Source of the DNA: Calditrichota bacterium
GTDB lineage: Bacteria > Calditrichota > Calditrichia > Calditrichales > J004
Direction: 5' to 3'
Assembly (NCBI GenBank): GCA_013112635.1
Contig: JABFGF010000004.1
Coordinates: forward strand, 310,001 to 374,000
DNA: 64,000 bases
Position 1 is the stretch's first letter; every line of letters begins with the position of its first letter. Of the stretch, positions 52,302 to 61,273 are shown piece by piece. The notes under the pieces are model-generated. The model saw only the letters and a list, made by a program, of their open reading frames with translations. It was not told where the DNA came from and ran no database searches. A program made the translations under genes and the position numbers.

Positions 52302-53333
52302 CTACACAAGGGTTTTTAATTTTTTCATTGTTTTATACACCACCCAGCGGTTATATAAACCAGAAAGAAAAGACTGCTCCCAATATCGTGCACTCTTTCC
52401 AAGATGGTTAATAATATGGGTCATTAAATAGATTTTAAACAGTGGCTCATCCATAATCCTGGGGTTTCCATAACCACGTAAAAATTCAGATTCAAGGTAG
52501 CGGATAAATTTGGTTTGGAAAGTAGGTTTAAGTCCCAATATTGTTAATTGATGGTAAAAACGTGTCAGGTCTTTATATGGCGATCCGCTTAATCTTTTGG
52601 TAAAGTCTAGAACTGTTATTTTATTATCATTATATAAAACATTAGAAAGTGATAAATCAGAATGAAGATAACATCTCAGATTGCGCTCATCACCTACTTT
52701 TTGCCATAAATCAGAAATATAAGTATTTACCCTGTTACGCATGCTCTCATCGAAACCAATTTTTGTTTTCTCAATAATTCTGTCCATGCGCTGATTTATA
52801 TATTGGTTTATAAACTCTAAACTTATTTCTTCACTGCCTTTTTCATCATCAACAGTAACGGACTGAAAATATTTCAGCCAGCCTCCCACAAGTGAAATCA
52901 TTTCCATAATAACTGTTTGCGCCCTGGGCGATGGAAACATTTGTGCCGTTTTTGTTAAGTAAACACTTATATCATAACCTTTACTTTCTTTGCTTATGAG
53001 AATGTGTTCGATGGAGTCGATATAGAGCGGTTCAACAACATTGTATTTATCACTCTTTTCAAATTTCTCCCACCAAAACAAAGTTGTTTCATGGTCTCTT
53101 TCTGATAGTTGTGGCTTATTTTGATGTGAGTGGGTTGTATTGTGTTTTAAATATATGATAAAACTATCTGATTTATGAAAGGTTAACTTTATTTTGTATA
53201 CAATTGACATGGGCCGTTTTAAAACATCAAGTATTTTATAGCCAGATATATCATAGCCTTTTTGAGCGGCCATGTCATCAATCGCTATTTTTATTTTTTC
53301 AGAAAAATCTAATTTTTTAGTTTTATCAATCAT
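52302..53333 (-). CDS. APH-family small-molecule kinase
   Basis: A 343-residue protein kinase-like fold. CYLHSDLSLSNVLYND is the catalytic loop (HxDxxxxN) and KITVLDFTKR the metal-binding DF segment; FIIYLKHNT carries the ATP-binding lysine strand. The family phosphorylates hydroxyls of sugars, choline or antibiotics. In a polysaccharide locus a sugar kinase or phospho-decoration role is more likely than drug resistance. It follows the deacetylase gene by 34 bases and precedes the heparinase-family gene. Confidence 0.75.
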   Translation of the reverse strand: MIDKTKKLDFSEKIKIAIDDMAAQKGYDISGYKILDVLKRPMSIVYKIKLTFHKSDSFIIYLKHNTTHSHQNKPQLSERDHETTLFWWEKFEKSDKYNVVEPLYIDSIEHILISKESKGYDISVYLTKTAQMFPSPRAQTVIMEMISLVGGWLKYFQSVTVDDEKGSEEISLEFINQYINQRMDRIIEKTKIGFDESMRNRVNTYISDLWQKVGDERNLRCYLHSDLSLSNVLYNDNKITVLDFTKRLSGSPYKDLTRFYHQLTILGLKPTFQTKFIRYLESEFLRGYGNPRIMDEPLFKIYLMTHIINHLGKSARYWEQSFLSGLYNRWVVYKTMKKLKTLV

Positions 53334-53367
53334 GTTATGAAATAGTTTTTAGCTCTTTGCCAATAGT

Positions 53368-54387
53368 TTATAAAAGTGAGTAACTGCCGGAAACCATTGC
53401 TTTAAAAACCGGAAGCGTCATTTTGCTCGTAATATTCATTCTGTTCAAAGCAAAGATATTTCCTCCTGGTTTATTGTACCCTTTTAGCTGCGTCGTCGCA
53501 CAGGAATAACCCAGTTTTTTTAGTTGCTCAAAATGAATATCAAGAAAATTGCCTTTATCTCCATTTGGATAACTAAACAAATTGCAATCAGTATTCAGAT
53601 TGGTTTCTATTTCTTTTTTCGAAGTAGAAAGCTCATCAAACGAGTTCTGCTCATCCATCATGTTTAGCAAAGTATGTGTGTGGGTATGAGATCCAATTTC
53701 CATTCCTGCCTGATGCATTTTTTTTACCTCATCCCAGGTCATAAAATCATATCGATCAGGATCTTTTTTAATTGCCCAGTTATCATATCCGGTTAACTCA
53801 GTCATCTCACCCAATACGCGGTTTTCTTCATTGATTGAATTAAACTTCAAATATGTGCGTACCAATACTGAAGCTTTCTCCCTCTTTTCAATCGAAGAGA
53901 GATCCAAATCAACAAGTTTATCAAGATGGATTTTTAACTTTGTCTTTTGGGTATTTAAAATGATGTCATTTACTTTTTCAGTCCACAGCATATATTGCTT
54001 TCCAATAAAATCTGTAGAAAGGTAAAAAACGGCGCTGGTATTATTATCTAATAATACGGGCAGTGCAAAATCATAGTTATTTTTAAACCCATCATCAAAA
54101 GTTAGTACAACATGAATATTGTCGAGCTTATTTTCATTCAGTCTTTCAACTGCTTCATTTAGTGTAATTAAATCATAATGCTTTTTTAGATATTTAATTT
54201 GCGCATCAAATGCCTCTGTGCTAACACAATTACGATAATCAAATTCATCAAAACGGGAAGAATATGGCAAAACTGAGTGGTAGGTAAGAATTAAAACACT
54301 TTTACCATTTTTTTGCCTGAAAAGACGGTTTATACCTGAATAGTCTAAAGTTGAATATATTAAATTTTTAGTGAGGTTTTTAAACAT
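53368..54387 (-). CDS. Polysaccharide deacetylase (NodB domain)
   Basis: A 339-residue protein. SVLILTYHSVLP opens the family's first strand, VVLTFDDGFKNNYDFALPVL carries the catalytic and metal aspartates, EIGSHTHTHTLL the metal histidines and LFSYPNGDKGNF the arginine/tyrosine region. No signal peptide. It removes acetyl groups from an N-acetylated polymer or repeat unit. Its ATG overlaps the flippase stop by one base. This is the third NodB-type enzyme in the window, and the three differ clearly in sequence. Confidence 0.85.
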   Translation of the reverse strand: MFKNLTKNLIYSTLDYSGINRLFRQKNGKSVLILTYHSVLPYSSRFDEFDYRNCVSTEAFDAQIKYLKKHYDLITLNEAVERLNENKLDNIHVVLTFDDGFKNNYDFALPVLLDNNTSAVFYLSTDFIGKQYMLWTEKVNDIILNTQKTKLKIHLDKLVDLDLSSIEKREKASVLVRTYLKFNSINEENRVLGEMTELTGYDNWAIKKDPDRYDFMTWDEVKKMHQAGMEIGSHTHTHTLLNMMDEQNSFDELSTSKKEIETNLNTDCNLFSYPNGDKGNFLDIHFEQLKKLGYSCATTQLKGYNKPGGNIFALNRMNITSKMTLPVFKAMVSGSYSLL

Positions 54388-55922
54388 TAGGCAACGCTTA
54401 CACTCTTTTTAGATTTTTTACCTCGAACAAGATTTATAACCTCGGCAACCTCTGCGAATTTAAAGATGTAATTTGATCCAAAAAATCCCAAAGCAGATGC
54501 TAAACTGATTACAATAAGCATAGCCGGAGAATCAAAAGAGAAATAGTTCAAAGCGAGATATTGTGAAGTGTAAATAACGCCTATCATAATTAAACTAATG
54601 GAAATTGCCGGTTTTAAACTTATAAAGTTATCTTTCCAGGTCCATCCGGAGTTGCGGATATATTCATGAGCATTAACAAAAAATCCAAACAGTGATGTAG
54701 CTACAACCGCCCAGGCTACCATAACAATACTTTCTTGGGCAGAGAAAAAAAGGCTCACCAAAAGAAAGATCAAAACAATAGTGTGTGCTTTGGTTCTGTT
54801 TTTAACCAAACCTTTTGCTAAAAAAACCGGGTAGAAAACCATTGTTACTGATTCAATTAAACCACTAATTGACATTATTTGAAGAGGCTGGACAGTTAAA
54901 ATCCATTTATCTCCATAAACCAATGGAATAAGTGAAGGTGCAGCAAAATATAGCCATGTCATTAGGGGAAAAGTAAGTAACGCAACACTGCCCATTACTT
55001 TGCGCATTGCAGAAATTAACCGTTCTTCTTCATCCTGGATTCTAGAAAAAGTTGCAAACAAAACGCTGCTAATCATATCAGAAACTCTTTTCCTAGGAGA
55101 ATTCATCAGATTGTAAGCACGTTCATAATAACCCAACATCCCCAAACCCAAAAATTTGCTGACAAAGAAATAGGCCGAGTTCTTATAAAAATATTGAACA
55201 TAACTCTGTAGGTTCATCCAAATGCCAAACGAGAAAACATTATTTAAAGCGACTTTATTAAGGCCGATACGCGGTTTCCATTTTGAATAACTGTAAAATG
55301 CAATTACCTGGATTAAATCGCCGAGCAACATTCCATAAACTATACTCCAAACACCATGACCAAATAATGCAAATCCTATTGGGGAAAGAAAACGAACCAC
55401 ACCGCCAACAATCCCAATAAGTGATTCTTGTTTAAACTTTAACTCTCGTTTTAGAAGGGAATTTGGAACGGCATATAAACTAATCAGAATAAAAGAAAAA
55501 GAAATTACGCGCAGAACATCAACAATTGTATCTATGTGGCCAACATCTTTTGCATTTGTAACAATTGTTGCCAGCTGTGGAGCAAAAATAATAATAATAC
55601 TTGTTGTTAAAAAAGCTAAAATCAGATTGATTGTAAATGTGGTTCTTATATGGTTTTCATCTATAAGTTTTTTCTGGATCAGAACTTGCGTAAAACCAAA
55701 ATTACCCAGCCGTTGTGCGAATCGTGTAACAATCAGAACAATACCTATTATGCCAAAATCTTCCGGAAACAATATTCTGGCCAAAACAATGGATGCTACA
55801 AATCGCGCACCCTGGCTGCTAACCGCCCGCAGCAATGTCCAAAGTATTCCTTTTTTTGCCTGACCTGCCAGACTTTTGGATTTTACTTTATCGGCCTTGG
55901 GTGAACCTTGTTCATTTTTCAT
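54387..55922 (-). CDS. Wzx/WzxC-type flippase (copy 3)
   Basis: A 511-residue membrane protein with the same N-terminal pattern as copies 1 and 2: AGQAKKGILWTLLRAVSSQG, VLARILFPEDFGIIGIVLIV, GFTQVLIQKKLI, then LVYGDKWILTVQPLQIMS. A basic tail (KKSKKS) ends it. It lies between a GT4 gene (11-base overlap, ATGAAAAATGA) and the deacetylase, so it probably exports the repeat unit built by the genes from 48 to 58 kb. Confidence 0.85.
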   Translation of the reverse strand: MKNEQGSPKADKVKSKSLAGQAKKGILWTLLRAVSSQGARFVASIVLARILFPEDFGIIGIVLIVTRFAQRLGNFGFTQVLIQKKLIDENHIRTTFTINLILAFLTTSIIIIFAPQLATIVTNAKDVGHIDTIVDVLRVISFSFILISLYAVPNSLLKRELKFKQESLIGIVGGVVRFLSPIGFALFGHGVWSIVYGMLLGDLIQVIAFYSYSKWKPRIGLNKVALNNVFSFGIWMNLQSYVQYFYKNSAYFFVSKFLGLGMLGYYERAYNLMNSPRKRVSDMISSVLFATFSRIQDEEERLISAMRKVMGSVALLTFPLMTWLYFAAPSLIPLVYGDKWILTVQPLQIMSISGLIESVTMVFYPVFLAKGLVKNRTKAHTIVLIFLLVSLFFSAQESIVMVAWAVVATSLFGFFVNAHEYIRNSGWTWKDNFISLKPAISISLIMIGVIYTSQYLALNYFSFDSPAMLIVISLASALGFFGSNYIFKFAEVAEVINLVRGKKSKKSVSVA

Positions 55923-57048
55923 TTAGTGCGTCAGAATAAAAGGATTCATAATTTTCAACCATCTTTTCAAGGGAAAAACGGTTGAGCATCTCCTTTTTAG
56001 CCCGTTCGCCAATTTCCTTTCGTAACAATTCTTCTGTTATCAATTTTTCGAGTTTTTCTACCAATTCATCTAAGTTATCCAGATCGAACAAATAACCTGT
56101 TTTGCCTGAAGAGACAAGTTCAGGATTTCCACCAACATTTGAAGCAACAACAGGTAATTCCGTAGCCATGGCTTCTTGAATTACATTTGAACAGCCTTCG
56201 CTTAGAGATGGTAAAACAAATATATCAAAAGCACTCAAATAACCCGGAACATCATTTTTATTACCAAGGAATTTGACTAATTCTGAAACCCCCGCTTTTT
56301 CAACTTCTTCCTGAAGATAGGGCCTTAGTGATTTTTCCGGGGAATCTCCAATAATAGTTATCAAAAAGTTTAAATTTTTCTCTTTAAGCTTTTTTGCAGC
56401 TTTAATTAAAACCTGGTGGTTTTTAACTTTAACAGTCCTGCCTACCGAACCAATTAAAACTGTGTCATCAGAACATGATAATTCTCCACGATATTTTTTT
56501 CGACTCTCTTCATTTTTGAAATATTTATTAGAATCGACACCATTTAAAATTGGGTAAAATGAGTTTTGCGGTAATTGAAGCGAATTGGCTAAATCCTCTG
56601 CTAAAACTCCGGAAACGGATAAAAGCTTATCACACAATTTAAACATAAGTTTTTGCACAAATTTCCGTTTAGGATCTTTATGGAAAGTGCCATGTTCGCC
56701 ATGGATTGTAACAGGAACTCTGGCTATTTTTGCAGCAACAATTCCTTCGACCAAAGTACCCCAGGCATGTGTATGAACTATATCGATTTTATATTTTCTC
56801 AAGATGTGAGCAAGGCGAAAGGGAAGTGTTGGATCATTTCCTTTTTTCTTATTAATGGAGACCAGCTTTGTCCGGTCAGTATCCAGGATTAAGCTGTCAA
56901 AAACGCGATCCAAAACAATTAAATATCCTTCAAACTTATCCGGATCAGTATGATTAAGCAGTTTAACAATACCCATTTCTTTTCCTGCAGGCGCAAGATA
57001 ATTGATAATATGGGCTACACGGATTTTCCCGTTTGGATTATATTTCAT
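55912..57048 (-). CDS. GT4 family glycosyltransferase
   Basis: A 378-residue GT-B protein. The N-terminal part has VAHIINYLAPAGKEMGIVKL and IVHTHAWGTLVEGIVAAK, the C-terminal part LIGSVGRTVKVKNHQVLIKA, ITIIGDSPEKSLRPYL and the donor motif SLSEGCSNVIQEAMATELPV (EX7E). This is the pattern of WaaG/PelF-like retaining enzymes. Its ATG overlaps the previous GT gene by 11 bases, and its stop overlaps the flippase start by 11 bases, so three genes are translated as a chain. Confidence 0.88.
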   Translation of the reverse strand: MKYNPNGKIRVAHIINYLAPAGKEMGIVKLLNHTDPDKFEGYLIVLDRVFDSLILDTDRTKLVSINKKKGNDPTLPFRLAHILRKYKIDIVHTHAWGTLVEGIVAAKIARVPVTIHGEHGTFHKDPKRKFVQKLMFKLCDKLLSVSGVLAEDLANSLQLPQNSFYPILNGVDSNKYFKNEESRKKYRGELSCSDDTVLIGSVGRTVKVKNHQVLIKAAKKLKEKNLNFLITIIGDSPEKSLRPYLQEEVEKAGVSELVKFLGNKNDVPGYLSAFDIFVLPSLSEGCSNVIQEAMATELPVVASNVGGNPELVSSGKTGYLFDLDNLDELVEKLEKLITEELLRKEIGERAKKEMLNRFSLEKMVENYESFYSDALNEK

Positions 57049-58402
57049 TTAGACATTCTTCCAGTTTTTTGATGTAAGTCTTCATGTCAAATGAGTCTAT
57101 ATAATTTTCGTTAGCGGAAAATTTACCAGAGTTAATCCTTATGATCATATCCAAAACAGCTTGTTCAATTTCTGCTATATCCTGAGAAGCAGCTACATAG
57201 CCTAATTCTGCTTCTTTAATTACTTTGTCTGTGGCACTGTCATGTTCTGCTAATGCCAAAATAGGTCTTCGCGTATACATATATTCAAATAGCTTTGCCG
57301 GTATTTGCAGATCTGTTCCCGGCTGTACAATTATTAATGCATCTGCATCAAACATGGTTTGTATGCTTTCCTTAAAATCAATCAAGGGTTTAAAAACAAC
57401 AAGATCAGATATATCTAATTCTTCCAACATTGCATAAAGAAAATTTAATTCAGCGCCTACATATCCAATAAATTCAAACAGCACTTCACCTGTTTTAATT
57501 TTACCTGCATCTTTTAGATTTTTAAGTGCCCGAAACAAATTTTCAGGATTTCGTTTTTTATACAAAGAGCCCAAATGAACAAATCGTTTTGGATTATTTT
57601 CAGGATGAGTTTTGTCACAATCCTTAAAATCATCCGAATCATATCCATTAAAAAAGAGGAAAAACTTTTCAGGATTATAATTTTTGTAAAACTTTGCATA
57701 TTCCTGATGGAGTTTCTGAGTAACAAAAATTGCTGCGTCAGCGCCCTTTATTGTTTTTCGCTCTAAATATTTTTCCAATTTGGTTTTGATTGCAGACCCG
57801 GCATCCCAACGAGAAAGAGCCCAGGGATCACGAAAATCCAATACCAGTTTTACACCGGTACGTTTTTTTATTTTAAGTGCCATTACAAAAAGAGAATGTG
57901 GTGGAGCAGTCGTGTAAATGATATCAATATTTTGCTCTTTAACAATCTTAACACCTTCTTTAACAGCCTTTGGCATCCAACCAATATGCTTATCAGGGAA
58001 TTCCAGAATTCCAAAAATTATATCCCTAAAGGAATTAATCATTTTTCCAATAAGCGAAACTTTCTGATTTGTTTTTGTAACTGTCGAAGTTGATGATTTG
58101 CTTTTATTGTTTTTAGATTGACCTGTGCTATTTTTTGAAGATGACCTTGTTAAGAAGGATTTTAAACGGGTAAAAAACATGGTCGGGTCAAGCATATCTG
58201 TACGGTAAACTTTTATTGAATCCGGAACTCGCTTTGCCATCAGGTTTTCTGTACCAAACTCAGTATAATAACTTTCATTTAGTGTAAGGACAGAAAATTG
58301 AAATTTTTCAGGATCAATAAATTTTAAAATTTTAGTAACCCGCTGTGTACCAACGGAAGCACTGGGAGGAAAATTGGATGTTAAAAAGAGAACTTTTTTC
58401 AT
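57038..58402 (-). CDS. GT4-like glycosyltransferase with long N-terminal insert
   Basis: A 454-residue protein. It opens with VLFLTSNFPPSASVGTQRVT and has IIYTTAPPHSLFVMALKIKK and LVLDFRDPWALSRWDAGSA, as in WbuB/FucT-type GT4 enzymes. FVHLGSLYKKRNPENLFRAL and LIIVQPGTDLQIPAKLFEYM give the donor site. A serine/threonine/lysine-rich insert near residues 85-115 is low-complexity. It is the first gene of the GT, GT, flippase, deacetylase chain; about 100 bases separate it from the O-antigen ligase gene upstream. Confidence 0.85.
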   Translation of the reverse strand: MKKVLFLTSNFPPSASVGTQRVTKILKFIDPEKFQFSVLTLNESYYTEFGTENLMAKRVPDSIKVYRTDMLDPTMFFTRLKSFLTRSSSKNSTGQSKNNKSKSSTSTVTKTNQKVSLIGKMINSFRDIIFGILEFPDKHIGWMPKAVKEGVKIVKEQNIDIIYTTAPPHSLFVMALKIKKRTGVKLVLDFRDPWALSRWDAGSAIKTKLEKYLERKTIKGADAAIFVTQKLHQEYAKFYKNYNPEKFFLFFNGYDSDDFKDCDKTHPENNPKRFVHLGSLYKKRNPENLFRALKNLKDAGKIKTGEVLFEFIGYVGAELNFLYAMLEELDISDLVVFKPLIDFKESIQTMFDADALIIVQPGTDLQIPAKLFEYMYTRRPILALAEHDSATDKVIKEAELGYVAASQDIAEIEQAVLDMIIRINSGKFSANENYIDSFDMKTYIKKLEECLNEI

Positions 58403-58505
58403 GAAAGTAGATATTCGCTTATAAGTATGTAAATTAACAATTAATGGAATTAGATTCTTAAAAGGAGATAAAAAAGGCTTTATATTAAAAGATGGATAAC
58501 GAAAA

Positions 58506-59795
58506 CTATTCTTCCAACTCTTCTTTTTCTTCGTCAGGAGTTAGTATCTCATCTATTTGCAAATTCCGCAGAACAACAGCAAATGCGCCAAACCAATAAT
58601 ATACTTCGGAGTAAACACGGTTGTGTGTAAGCCCGGCTACAAAAAGTGCAATTATCCCCATCTGCACGGCCATTGCATCTACATAGTAATGATAACCCGG
58701 GCTTTGGGGCGATCGTTTTCTTACACGACCAAGCATTAAAAGCATATGAATTGTGAATCCAAAGTAAACAAAAATACCGACCGGCCCCCATTCTACAAGT
58801 ATCAGGAAAAATGTACTATGAACAGTTTTTGCTCCTTTTTCCTGCATAGTTTCAACAAGCTCAGGTACATAATCCATTACAAGTTTTGTATACGCTTTTC
58901 CACCGGCTCCTAAAGGATGGTCTTTCCACATTTCAATAGCGCCATTCCAAAGATAAATACGGCTCATTGCAGATCCATCTTCTTCATAGTTTTGAATTGT
59001 GCTTTGCCGCTCAATAAACTGATCATTCGCTAAGTAGAAGACTAAGAAAATCCCACCAATTATAGCTAATAAAACATACCATCGAAGCTTGCCCTTTATC
59101 CAAATAAAACTAAGTAAGGCAACAGTAACAACCGCCATAAATGATGCACGGGAATTTGCCAGGATGATAAGGTTTATTAAAAATGGTACGGAAAGAAATG
59201 TTACAATTTTTTGCCATCTCTTACCAGTTAAGAAGTACAAACCAAAAAAAGGAAGGATAGATGCTACGTGGGCAGAAACAGCGTTTTCTTCTGTAGCATT
59301 TGGTGCAATTACACCGAGATAACGGTTTCCTCCTCTCTGCCATGCAACTCTTCCAAAGTTTGCCACAGCAAAAATCAAAGTCCAAATTACTTTTTTATGA
59401 TGCCCCACTTCACGAATCAAGTACATCATTAAAAATATCTGGATGGTCATTTTTAGAAAATTTTCTGCACGTTTAAAACTGTCTTTTGGAGCAATTGCAA
59501 AAAAGACACTCACAAAATACATCCAGGCTGTCATGCCAACCAACCACCAGATTAGATTGTAATTAGGATTTTTTAGCTGCTTGAGCTTTCCCTGGTTAAC
59601 AATCAAACTGCCAAGAGTAATTACCGCAACCAGCAATGACCATCTTAAATCCGGCAAAGGATCGCCCCACCACATATAAGGCGGATGATTATGCCATTCA
59701 AAAATGTATAATGCTACGCCCCAAAAGGGATGTTTAAATGTTAAATATACACCGATTGCAAATACAATTAAAAAGAGGACTGCGGTTGGAGACAT
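58506..59795 (-). CDS. O-antigen ligase/polymerase-family membrane protein
   Basis: A 429-residue protein with about eleven hydrophobic segments. The Wzy_C-like core has LANSRASFMAVVTVALLSF, then WNGAIEMWKDHPLGAGGKAY and KTVHSTFFLILVEWGPVG, where the conserved arginine and the 'HPxxGxG' and 'H(N/S)xxL' motifs sit in a large periplasmic loop. The N-terminus (GVALYIFEWHNHPPY) resembles the putative O-glycosylation ligase of exosortase-A loci. It either polymerises the repeat unit or links it to an acceptor. It starts one base after the LarA-like gene ends. Confidence 0.85.
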   Translation of the reverse strand: MSPTAVLFLIVFAIGVYLTFKHPFWGVALYIFEWHNHPPYMWWGDPLPDLRWSLLVAVITLGSLIVNQGKLKQLKNPNYNLIWWLVGMTAWMYFVSVFFAIAPKDSFKRAENFLKMTIQIFLMMYLIREVGHHKKVIWTLIFAVANFGRVAWQRGGNRYLGVIAPNATEENAVSAHVASILPFFGLYFLTGKRWQKIVTFLSVPFLINLIILANSRASFMAVVTVALLSFIWIKGKLRWYVLLAIIGGIFLVFYLANDQFIERQSTIQNYEEDGSAMSRIYLWNGAIEMWKDHPLGAGGKAYTKLVMDYVPELVETMQEKGAKTVHSTFFLILVEWGPVGIFVYFGFTIHMLLMLGRVRKRSPQSPGYHYYVDAMAVQMGIIALFVAGLTHNRVYSEVYYWFGAFAVVLRNLQIDEILTPDEEKEELEE

Positions 59796-59796
59796 A

Positions 59797-61005
59797 TTAT
59801 CCTGTTAGCTGCATGCTGCCATAAGGAAAAACAGCAACTTTGGGGTTTGCTGGGACTAATGCTTTTACGTGCTGCATTAATTTATCCCAATTACTAAAAA
59901 AATGATAATCTTCATTAAAGACTGTTACAAAATCTTCGTTTGAAATATTTTCGGCAAAAAGAACAAAATTGTGTTCCTTTAAAAAACGTAATGGGCGCGG
60001 TTTTCTATACAACATTCCACCGGGTCCAAATAAGCCATGATGGCCAAGCCCTTCGGAACAGGCACTTAGCAAAATATATACTCCACCTGGTTTAAGAATA
60101 TTTTCTTTGGCCGATTTTAATGGGATAAAACCATTTTCGGCTTGTAGTAATTCTGTGTCTTTAGGATATGCTGAAGAAATTATAACATCGTAAGAGTTAT
60201 CTGAAGTATTTGTTAAACAATATTCGCGTGCTTCTTCCGCTGCTTCACGGTGCGCATCCACATAATGCCCACAATAAATATTTCTGATTGTCCTATTAGC
60301 GTTAATAACTACGCCGATGAATAAATCGATCCCTGCTTTTTCTACAAATTGTTCTATAGTGGCACGAAACTTGTTATTTTCCATGCTGCCAAGTTTTCCC
60401 ATAAAACCCATCAAAACAGATTTATGAGTTTTAGCCAAAGTATCCAAATCTGCCAAACCGGGAAATAACATTTTTGCACCGCCACTAAATCCGGCAAAAC
60501 TGTGTGGAGTTAAACCACTAATAACAATCTTGAAATCCGATTCCATATAATGGCGATTTAATTTAATTTCAGTTTTACCCCAAATAACATCAATTGGTAT
60601 AACTTCGTTTGAATCATGATTTATACATGAAATATTTTCTACGATAAAAGTACCCAGTTTTTTTTCCAGGTTCTCCTTACTTAAACCATGGTGAGAACCC
60701 AAACCTATCAATACTTTAATTTGGCTGTTTTTTAACCCATAATTATTAAAACAGTTTACTATTTGAGGCAGCAAATTTTTAAGTTCAACAGGTCGTGTTA
60801 AATCATCGACAACAATTACAGCCGTTTTTGGTTTGCGTGATTCTAATTGCGTCGGAAGATTAGAAAGCCGTTGTAAAATTGCACTTTCATCAAGCTGTTG
60901 CTCGCTATCCAGGGTGTACTCTTTTACTCTCCATTCATCGGGGATTGAAAATTCCTTAGATTTATCGCCATACCAGGCGCCCCATGGAAGTGAAATTGAA
61001 GGCAT
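59797..61005 (-). CDS. LarA-family nickel-pincer (lactate racemase-like) enzyme
   Basis: 402 residues from ATG at 61005, just after the acyl-carrier stop (an in-frame TTG at 61023 is less likely). VVDDLTRP (65-72) and GLGSHHG (101-107) are the LarA N-terminal motifs, and TPHSFAGFSGGAKMLFPGLA follows. H168 and K178 are ten residues apart, and H194 is 16 after the lysine, the same spacing as H174, K184 and H200 in Lactobacillus LarA, where the lysine holds the nickel-pincer cofactor. It should racemise or epimerise a 2-hydroxy acid. Its place between an acyl carrier protein and a ligase suggests a hydroxy-acyl or uronate substrate. Confidence 0.8.
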   Translation of the reverse strand: MPSISLPWGAWYGDKSKEFSIPDEWRVKEYTLDSEQQLDESAILQRLSNLPTQLESRKPKTAVIVVDDLTRPVELKNLLPQIVNCFNNYGLKNSQIKVLIGLGSHHGLSKENLEKKLGTFIVENISCINHDSNEVIPIDVIWGKTEIKLNRHYMESDFKIVISGLTPHSFAGFSGGAKMLFPGLADLDTLAKTHKSVLMGFMGKLGSMENNKFRATIEQFVEKAGIDLFIGVVINANRTIRNIYCGHYVDAHREAAEEAREYCLTNTSDNSYDVIISSAYPKDTELLQAENGFIPLKSAKENILKPGGVYILLSACSEGLGHHGLFGPGGMLYRKPRPLRFLKEHNFVLFAENISNEDFVTVFNEDYHFFSNWDKLMQHVKALVPANPKVAVFPYGSMQLTG

Positions 61006-61006
61006 G

Positions 61007-61240
61007 TTATTTTTTTGATCCAATATATTCTGTTATTGCATTGATTGAGTCAAAATTTTCAGGCATCATATCATCTTCGTCAACCGTAATCCCAAATGTT
61101 TTCTCAATGAAATCAATCAGCTGCATCATTTTCACCGAATCTATAATTCCTAATTCCAACAACGAATCATCATGATCCAAATCCTGAAACTCATCTTTTA
61201 AACTATCATCATATAAAAACTTTAAAATTTGATCTTCCAT
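61007..61240 (-). CDS. Acyl carrier protein
   Basis: A 77-residue acidic four-helix protein starting at ATG 61240 behind AGGAG. The phosphopantetheine site is GIIDSVKMMQLIDFIE with S35, in the usual place. Helices 3 and 4 (ITVDEDDMMPENFDSINAI) are typical. It is not beside fatty-acid synthesis genes but between a GNAT gene and the LarA-like gene, so it probably carries an acyl or hydroxy-acyl group for decoration of the polysaccharide. No acyl-ACP ligase was found in the window. Confidence 0.9.
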   Translation of the reverse strand: MEDQILKFLYDDSLKDEFQDLDHDDSLLELGIIDSVKMMQLIDFIEKTFGITVDEDDMMPENFDSINAITEYIGSKK

Positions 61241-61273
61241 CAAAAACTCCTATTTATTCATAAACTGAATATT

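Noticed and set aside
52302-53333. Aminoglycoside resistance gene
   Set aside because: The APH-type motifs are shared by sugar and choline kinases; the polysaccharide context makes drug resistance unlikely.
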